Origin: Kiloniellales bacterium
GTDB taxonomy: Bacteria; Pseudomonadota; Alphaproteobacteria; Kiloniellales; JAKSDN01
NCBI GenBank assembly: GCA_022360075.1
Contig: JAKSDN010000621.1
Coordinates: forward strand, 1 to 10,583
DNA: 10,583 nucleotides
Direction: 5' to 3'
Below the pieces are notes generated by a model. That model was not told where the DNA came from and did not search any database. It saw nothing but the letters and a program-made list of their open reading frames with translations. The stretch's first letter is position 1, and each line of letters starts with the position of its first letter. Positions 7,400-10,583 of this stretch are shown piece by piece. The position numbers and the translations under genes are program-made.

Positions 7400-7430
7400 T
7401 TTTCGTGGTGACGATGACCAGAGAGGTCAT
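7383..7430 (-). CDS. Putative 15-residue leader peptide, MTSLVIVTTKRRMER
   Basis: A short ORF of 15 codons plus TAG starts with ATG at 7430. It has an excellent AGGAG Shine-Dalgarno sequence at 7439-7443, 8 bases upstream. The product is a hydrophobic stretch (LVIV) followed by TTKRRMER. Lys10 uses AAA and Arg11 uses AGG, codons that are uncommon in a GC-rich genome like this. K-R-R fits the '+X+' pattern (basic, any, basic) at which macrolide-bound ribosomes are known to arrest, for example in ErmDL. The ORF ends 24 bases before a strong terminator that stands in front of the MFS exporter gene. I infer a cis-acting leader peptide rather than a protein with a function of its own. Arginine or lysine shortage is another possible signal. 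The exact inducer is not shown by the sequence. Confidence 0.75.
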   Translation of the reverse strand: MTSLVIVTTKRRMER

Positions 7431-7438
7431 GTGAGAGG

Positions 7439-7443
7439 CTCCT
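7439..7443 (-). promoter_or_regulatory. Shine-Dalgarno site of the leader peptide
   Basis: The minus strand reads CAGGAGCCTCTCACATG. The AGGAG core is 8 bases from the ATG at 7430, close to ideal. The quality of this site is a main reason to believe that the 15-codon ORF is translated. Confidence 0.75.
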
Positions 7444-7489
7444 GAACGCGTGCAGGGCCCACGCGGAACGCGGCCCGTAAGGACGATCC

Positions 7490-7526
7490 AAAGGCGCCGC
7501 TAGGCTCTTCACGCAGCGGCGCCTTT
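7490..7526 (-). promoter_or_regulatory. Perfect 12-bp hairpin in the 5' leader of the MFS transcript
   Basis: AAAGGCGCCGCT at 7490-7501 and AGCGGCGCCTTT at 7515-7526 form a perfect 12-bp inverted repeat with a 13-base loop. If the candidate promoter at 7536-7564 is right, this hairpin is at the very 5' end of the leader RNA. It could stabilise the RNA, act as an upstream pause or regulatory stem, or be a weak bidirectional terminator, since AAA/TTT ends flank the GC core. No long U-run follows on either strand. Confidence 0.6.
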
Positions 7527-7535
7527 CGTGAGCGC

Positions 7536-7564
7536 ACGCTACGCTCGACGCCGGGTCGCGTCAA
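7536..7564 (-). promoter_or_regulatory. Candidate sigma70-type promoter for the MFS leader
   Basis: On the minus strand TTGACG (7564-7559) is followed after 17 bases by TAGCGT (7541-7536). The -35 is near consensus. The -10 keeps the T-A-n-n-n-T positions, as is common in GC-rich alphaproteobacteria. An AT-rich stretch lies just upstream at about 7565-7650 and could serve as an UP element. Initiation would fall near 7529, giving a leader of about 245 bases before the exporter start codon. Confidence 0.45.
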
Positions 7565-7801
7565 CGGCAATTGGGAAGAAAGTTTTATACATCAACTTGA
7601 TTAATTCTAATTATTACGATTCATGATCATATAGAGACAGAAAATTGCGTCCCAGCGGGGATCGAAGAGCCGGTGCAAGTCGGCCATCGCTCCGAGCAAT
7701 CCTCACCCTTCGACAAGCTCAAGGTGAGGGGAGGGGATGATACCGAGAGGCGACAGTCGACTGGGCGCGATCCCAAGGGTCTTGATCAGCGCCCCCTGGT
7801 A
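7565..7801. other. AT-rich non-coding island and flanking spacer
   Basis: No gene is seen between the MFS leader and the end of the BNR gene. Bases 7570-7650 are strikingly AT-rich compared with the rest of the window. They carry small dyads such as ATGATCAT (7623-7630) and ATCAA-C-TTGAT near 7590. The stretch sits directly upstream of the candidate MFS promoter, so a role as UP element or operator region is plausible. A palindromic repeat follows at 7701-7729. I see no terminator for the BNR gene. Confidence 0.45.
7701..7729. repeat. Short palindromic intergenic repeat
   Basis: CCTCACC (7701-7707) and GGTGAGG (7723-7729) form a 7-bp stem that extends by TT/AA with one bulged C. The core reads CTTCGACAAGCTCAAG. 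I recall near-identical CCCTTCGACAAGCTCAGGGTGAGG-type units as dispersed repeats in many alphaproteobacteria, but this is not verified here. It stands alone in a non-coding spacer. Confidence 0.65.
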
Positions 7802-8905
7802 TTAACGGCCAGGCGTCCACAGCACCTGGTTGATCGGCGGCAGGAGGCCGCTCACCTGCATCCAGCGCGCGCCGCCATCATCCCCGATCCAGAGGTTGCC
7901 GGTGGTCGAGCCCATGGCCAGGCGTGCGCCGGCCTCGTCGATGTCGAGGGCGTGGCGGTAGATCAGGTCGAAGGAGGGCGCGGTCGGCAGGCCCTCCGAC
8001 AGAACCTCGAAGCTCTTGCCGCCGTCGCGCGTGCGCGTGACGACCAAGCGCTGGTCGACCGGCACGCGGTGCTCGTCCTTGACCGCAGGCACGAACCAGG
8101 CCGTGTCGGCGTCGCTCGGATCGACGGCGACGGCGAAGCCGAAGGCCGACGGCCGAGCGGTCTCGATCTCGATGAAGTTGGCGCCGCCGTCTTCCGATCG
8201 GAAGATACCGTTGTGGTGCTGGCACCAGATCACCTCCGGTGTCGCGCGGCACTGGGCCAGACGATGGGCATCCTGGACCGCGCGGTCGTCGCTCTGGTTC
8301 GGCGGCATGTAGTCGGCGCGCAGGCCCGTGCCGCCGAGCTGCCAGGTCTCGCCGGCATCCCCGCTGAACCAGACGCCGCCGCAGGACACGCCCAATGTCA
8401 GGCGCTTGCTGTCGCGCGGATCGACGCAGACCGTGTGGATACCCGGCTCGTCGTAGCCGCCGCCGAACCACTCCTGGCGCAGGGGCTCGTTCCAAAGGCT
8501 ATCGACCAGGGACCAGGTCTCGCCGCGGTCTGTCGAACGGAACAGGCCGCCGGGGATCGTACCGGCCCAGAGCCAGCCCGGCTGATCCGCGCCGCCGGCC
8601 TCCAGCGTCCAGATCAGCGCGACGCTGGGCGCCTTGTCGTCGCCGTTGTCCGATGTCTCCGCGACGGCGGGATAGGCCGGCGCCGGCAGCTCGTGCCAGG
8701 TCTCGCCGTGGTCGTCCGAGCGGTGCAGCTTGACGCCGAAGTGGCCGAGGTTGAGCGCGGCGTAGAGAGCGCCATCGCGCGGGTCCAAGAGCACCGCCGT
8801 GACCGGGTCGCCGACGAAGGAAGACTGGTCCAGGCGCCAGACCCCGCCCTCCTCGACGAATCTCAGCAGCCCTTTGCGGCTGGCCACGTAGAGCTCGCTC
8901 GCCAC
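7802..8905 (-). CDS. BNR/Asp-box repeat beta-propeller protein (sialidase-like fold)
   Basis: This 367-residue protein has at least six Asp-box (BNR) repeats, S/T-x-D-x-G-x-x-W/F. They are RSDDHGETW (62-70), RSTDRGETW (123-131), FSGDAGETW (180-188), RSEDGGANF (236-244), TRTRDGGKSF (290-299) and GDDGGARW (341-348). These repeats mark a six- or seven-bladed beta-propeller like that of sialidases and VPS10-type proteins. There is no signal peptide, so it is probably cytoplasmic and not a secreted glycosidase. No sialidase FRIP motif or arginine triad is obvious. The start is GTG at 8905, one base after the stop of the MoaD-like gene, so the two are coupled. I recall similar MoaD/BNR neighbours in other bacteria, but the function of the pair is unknown to me. 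'Exo-alpha-sialidase' labels on such proteins should not be trusted. Confidence 0.88.
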   Translation of the reverse strand: MASELYVASRKGLLRFVEEGGVWRLDQSSFVGDPVTAVLLDPRDGALYAALNLGHFGVKLHRSDDHGETWHELPAPAYPAVAETSDNGDDKAPSVALIWTLEAGGADQPGWLWAGTIPGGLFRSTDRGETWSLVDSLWNEPLRQEWFGGGYDEPGIHTVCVDPRDSKRLTLGVSCGGVWFSGDAGETWQLGGTGLRADYMPPNQSDDRAVQDAHRLAQCRATPEVIWCQHHNGIFRSEDGGANFIEIETARPSAFGFAVAVDPSDADTAWFVPAVKDEHRVPVDQRLVVTRTRDGGKSFEVLSEGLPTAPSFDLIYRHALDIDEAGARLAMGSTTGNLWIGDDGGARWMQVSGLLPPINQVLWTPGR

Positions 8906-8906
8906 C

Positions 8907-9173
8907 TCAACCTCCCGACAGAGCCTGGAACACGAAGACCTCGTCGCTCTCGCCGACGGGGTCGGACAGGGCGTTGCGGTCGGTCACGGGACGCTCGTTG
9001 ACGAAGACCTTCACGTGCTTGCGCAGCCGGCCTTGGTCGTCGAGCAGATAGCTGCGCAGCTTCGGATTGCCCTCGAAGACGCCGTGCAGAACCGCCTGCA
9101 CCGTCTCGCCGCTCGCCTCGACCGAAGGCACGGAGAGATGGCGCTTCAGGTTGTTCGTGAAGCTGACCTGCAC
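8907..9173 (-). CDS. MoaD/ThiS-family ubiquitin-like protein with C-terminal Gly-Gly
   Basis: This small protein, 88 residues from GTG at 9173, has the MoaD/ThiS beta-grasp pattern: MQVSFTNNLKRHL at the start, VKVFVNERPV (55-63) in the middle, and DEVFVFQALSGG at the very end (77-88). The C-terminal Gly-Gly is the residue pair adenylated by MoeB/ThiF-like E1 enzymes and then thiocarboxylated for sulfur transfer or conjugated. GGAAGGG just upstream supports the GTG (or the TTG one codon earlier) as start. A longer frame back to 9224 lacks support. No moaE, thiG, thiF or moeB gene is adjacent, so a plain molybdopterin or thiamine role is not indicated. Its only partner here is the coupled BNR propeller gene one base downstream. 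Confidence 0.85.
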   Translation of the reverse strand: MQVSFTNNLKRHLSVPSVEASGETVQAVLHGVFEGNPKLRSYLLDDQGRLRKHVKVFVNERPVTDRNALSDPVGESDEVFVFQALSGG

Positions 9174-9479
9174 CAATGCCCTTCCCAACCGTTGCCTGCA
9201 CCGCAGTCCGATGCGATTGCTCAAGGCGACAGCCTAGCACGCACTTGTGACAAAGGCCTGCGCCCGGTGAAGCGGCCTATAGAGGAGCTCCAACATCAAG
9301 CGCCCTTGAAACAACCCATTTCTCGCGCCGTCATTGCGAGGCGGCGTAGCCGGCGCGGCAATCCAGCACCCTTGTTCAGCTGGTAACATTCTAGATTGCT
9401 TCGCTCCGCTCGCAATGACATGCCGAAAAACGACGGAGGCAAGCTCACGAACGCGGCGTCTCAGACCAATGACCCTCCC
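9174..9479. other. Non-coding spacer between the MoaD-like gene and the RraA-like gene
   Basis: This region of about 306 bases has no supported gene. Upstream of the MoaD-like gene (9174-9329) it must hold that operon's promoter. TGCTAGGCT on the minus strand near 9232-9240 resembles an extended -10 element, but no good -35 accompanies it. The rest is occupied by a 90-bp palindromic repeat. No terminator with a U-run was found after the RraA-like gene. Confidence 0.4.
9330..9419. repeat. 90-bp palindromic intergenic repeat (REP/BIME-like)
   Basis: The element begins with GTCATTGCGAG (9330-9340) and ends with its exact reverse complement CTCGCAATGAC (9409-9419). The inner arms also match: GCGGCAATCCAG (9355-9366) against CTAGATTGCTTCGC (from 9391), with about 25 bases of loop. 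I recall GTCATTGCGAG...GCAATCCAG units as widespread dispersed palindromes in alphaproteobacteria, and paired units like this form long hairpins in RNA. There is no protein gene inside it. Confidence 0.8.
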
Positions 9480-10184
9480 TCAGTGAATCTCCGTCGAGCG
9501 GGCCATGGCCTCCTTTAGCCGCGCGATGTCGAAGCCGGGTTCCTTGCAGGCATCGAGGATCACCTTCTCGCGCCGCTGAATCAGCTCGACGGCGGCCGGC
9601 AGAGCCTGCACCGCCGCGGCGGGGACGACGACGGCGCCGTGGCGGTCGGCGTGGATCACGTCGCCGTGGCGCACGGTCATGCCGAAGACGTTCACCTGGC
9701 CGCCGAAGTCGACCACATGAACATGAGCGTGGCTCGGGCCCACCTCGCCGCCCAGGATCTGGAAGCCCGGCGCCAGCTCGTCCAAGTCACGGAACGAGCC
9801 GTTGGTGACCGCGCCGAGGCAGCCGAGCGCCTTGTGGATGGTGCTGTTGACCTCACCCCAGAAGGCGCCGAAGCCGCGGCGCGCATCGAGATCCTGGATG
9901 ACCGTGATCGTCGGACCCGGGCCCGCGGCCAGGTACTCGTAGTAGGCCATGCGCCGCGCGCGCGCTTCGCCCGCCGGCAACGGCGAGGGTTCGGCAGCGC
10001 GGATCGTCGCCGTACGGGCGAAGCCGACGATCGGCGGCAGGGCGGGATCGGCGCAGACCAGGGGCTCGGCGGTGAAGCCGATCGTCCGGCGTTCCGGCAC
10101 CACGAGCTCGAGCGCGTTGCAGATCGTCGGCGTGTCATAACGCCGCAAGGCGGCGAGCTCGTCGTCGGTCGGGTGGTCCGGCAT
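9480..10184 (-). CDS. RraA-family protein (HMG/CHA aldolase-like)
   Basis: This 234-residue protein belongs to the RraA / 4-hydroxy-4-methyl-2-oxoglutarate aldolase family, soluble and usually trimeric or hexameric. Members are either metal-dependent aldolases or decarboxylases for oxo-acids, or the RNase E regulator RraA. Conserved pieces are YDTPTICNALEL (16-27), FWGEVNSTIHKALGCLGAVTNGSFRD (108-133, with R132 and D133 matching the catalytic-site Arg-Asp) and GDVIHADRHGAVVVP (174-188). The start is ATG at 10184 with GGAG 8 bases upstream. A longer upstream frame overlaps the epimerase gene and is rejected. The length exceeds that of E. coli RraA (161) and is nearer to the aldolases. It lies 38 bases after an NAD-dependent epimerase/dehydratase gene, so a role in sugar-acid catabolism is more likely than RNase E control. 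Confidence 0.9.
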   Translation of the reverse strand: MPDHPTDDELAALRRYDTPTICNALELVVPERRTIGFTAEPLVCADPALPPIVGFARTATIRAAEPSPLPAGEARARRMAYYEYLAAGPGPTITVIQDLDARRGFGAFWGEVNSTIHKALGCLGAVTNGSFRDLDELAPGFQILGGEVGPSHAHVHVVDFGGQVNVFGMTVRHGDVIHADRHGAVVVPAAAVQALPAAVELIQRREKVILDACKEPGFDIARLKEAMARSTEIH

Positions 10185-10222
10185 GGAAGTTTCTCCAGTC
10201 GTCTTCGCTTTGCTACGCGACT

Positions 10223-10583
10223 TCAATCCGGCCGTTTGGTCGGATGCGGCAGGGCCTCGGCGGTGACGAAGGCGCCGCCCTGGTAGAGGTGCTGCGGGTC
10301 GTTCGGCGCGTGCGGCGGCTCCTGGGCCATCACTTCCTCGGCGTAGTCCTCGGCGTTGTCCTGCGGCCGGTAGCCGAGCCGCTCCGCATTGCTGTTGTCC
10401 CACCAGGAGCGGGTATTGGCCGAGGCGCCGTACACGATCTCGAAGTGCAGGTCCGGGGGCTCGAGCCCGACCTCGACGAGCTGCACGAAATCGCGCGGGC
10501 TGATCCAGATCGACAGGCGGCGCTCGTCGACCGGCTTCTCGGTCACGTTGCCGATGCGCATGCAGTAGGTCTCGAGCCCGTAC
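10223..10583 (-). CDS. NAD-dependent epimerase/dehydratase, uronate-dehydrogenase-like (partial, N-terminus beyond right edge)
   Basis: The last 120 codons of an extended short-chain dehydrogenase are visible. The frame is open to the window edge, reading YGLETYCMRIGNVTEKPVDE, so the internal Met at 10561 is not the start. RRLSIWISPRDFVQLVEVGL, FEIVYGASANTRSWWDN and LGYRPQDNAEDYAEEV resemble the C-terminal part of uronate dehydrogenases and related NAD-epimerases, where the WDN and LG(Y/W)RPxD segments recur. The Rossmann glycine motif and the YxxxK catalytic residues are outside the window, so activity cannot be judged. The stop is 38 bases before the RraA-like gene. The pair fits a hexuronate or aldonate degradation operon, but this is an inference from family and context. 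Confidence 0.82.
   Translation of the reverse strand, partial: YGLETYCMRIGNVTEKPVDERRLSIWISPRDFVQLVEVGLEPPDLHFEIVYGASANTRSWWDNSNAERLGYRPQDNAEDYAEEVMAQEPPHAPNDPQHLYQGGAFVTAEALPHPTKRPD

Noticed and set aside
6016..7512. A 498-codon open frame on the minus strand over the MFS gene
   Set aside because: It is a different frame from the exporter, which has clear MFS motifs. The translation is Arg/Ala-rich with no pattern, and it runs through the attenuator.
7673..9001. A 442-codon open frame on the plus strand
   Set aside because: It is antisense to the BNR gene, whose Asp-box repeats prove the minus-strand frame.
9174..9224. Longer start of the MoaD-like protein
   Set aside because: The beta-grasp fold begins at the QVSF strand, and GGAAGGG is placed for the GTG at 9173.
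10185..10403. N-terminal extension of the RraA-like protein
   Set aside because: It overlaps the epimerase coding sequence, is Arg/Ala-rich, and the ATG at 10184 has a good ribosome binding site and the family N-terminus.

Overview
The window is a GC-rich stretch of bacterial chromosome made mostly of metabolic and transport genes. GC-rich codon use, GTG/TTG starts, the protein types and three kinds of short palindromic intergenic repeat suggest an alphaproteobacterium, probably a Rhodospirillales-like lineage. This placement is an inference, since there is no rRNA or tRNA to fix it. I see no CRISPR array, phage gene, transposase or RNA gene.

Layout, left to right. (1) 1-1543, minus strand: an ABC exporter pair, an ATPase followed by an FtsX/MacB-type permease that runs off the left edge. 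(2) 1544-1760: a divergent intergenic region. (3) 1761-2966, plus strand: phosphoglycerate kinase, followed by a repeat-rich spacer. (4) 3138-6050, plus strand: a tight set of three oxidoreductase genes (aldo/keto reductase, Ldh-family hydroxyacid dehydrogenase, TyrA-like prephenate dehydrogenase). The first two overlap by 4 bases. (5) 6069-7283, minus strand: a Bcr/CflA-type MFS exporter, convergent with the TyrA-like gene. Its long leader (about 7284-7564) holds a 15-codon peptide ORF with a strong ribosome binding site and an intrinsic terminator just before the exporter gene. (6) 7565-7801: an AT-rich island and a palindromic repeat. (7) 7802-9173, minus strand: a two-gene unit, a MoaD/ThiS-like ubiquitin-fold protein ending in Gly-Gly and a BNR/Asp-box beta-propeller protein. 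(8) 9174-9479: a spacer with a 90-bp palindromic repeat. (9) 9480-10583, minus strand: an RraA-like aldolase-family protein downstream of an NAD-dependent epimerase/dehydratase cut by the right edge. This looks like part of a sugar-acid catabolic operon.

The most interesting element is the leader of the MFS gene. It has the parts of a transcription attenuator: a candidate promoter, a 5' hairpin, a short peptide ORF, a terminator with a 9-bp stem and six U residues, and an alternative pairing between the last leader codons and the terminator's 5' arm. Induction by ribosome-targeting antibiotics or by amino-acid shortage is a reasonable hypothesis but is not shown by the sequence. The second item is the MoaD-like/BNR pair, whose joint function I do not know.
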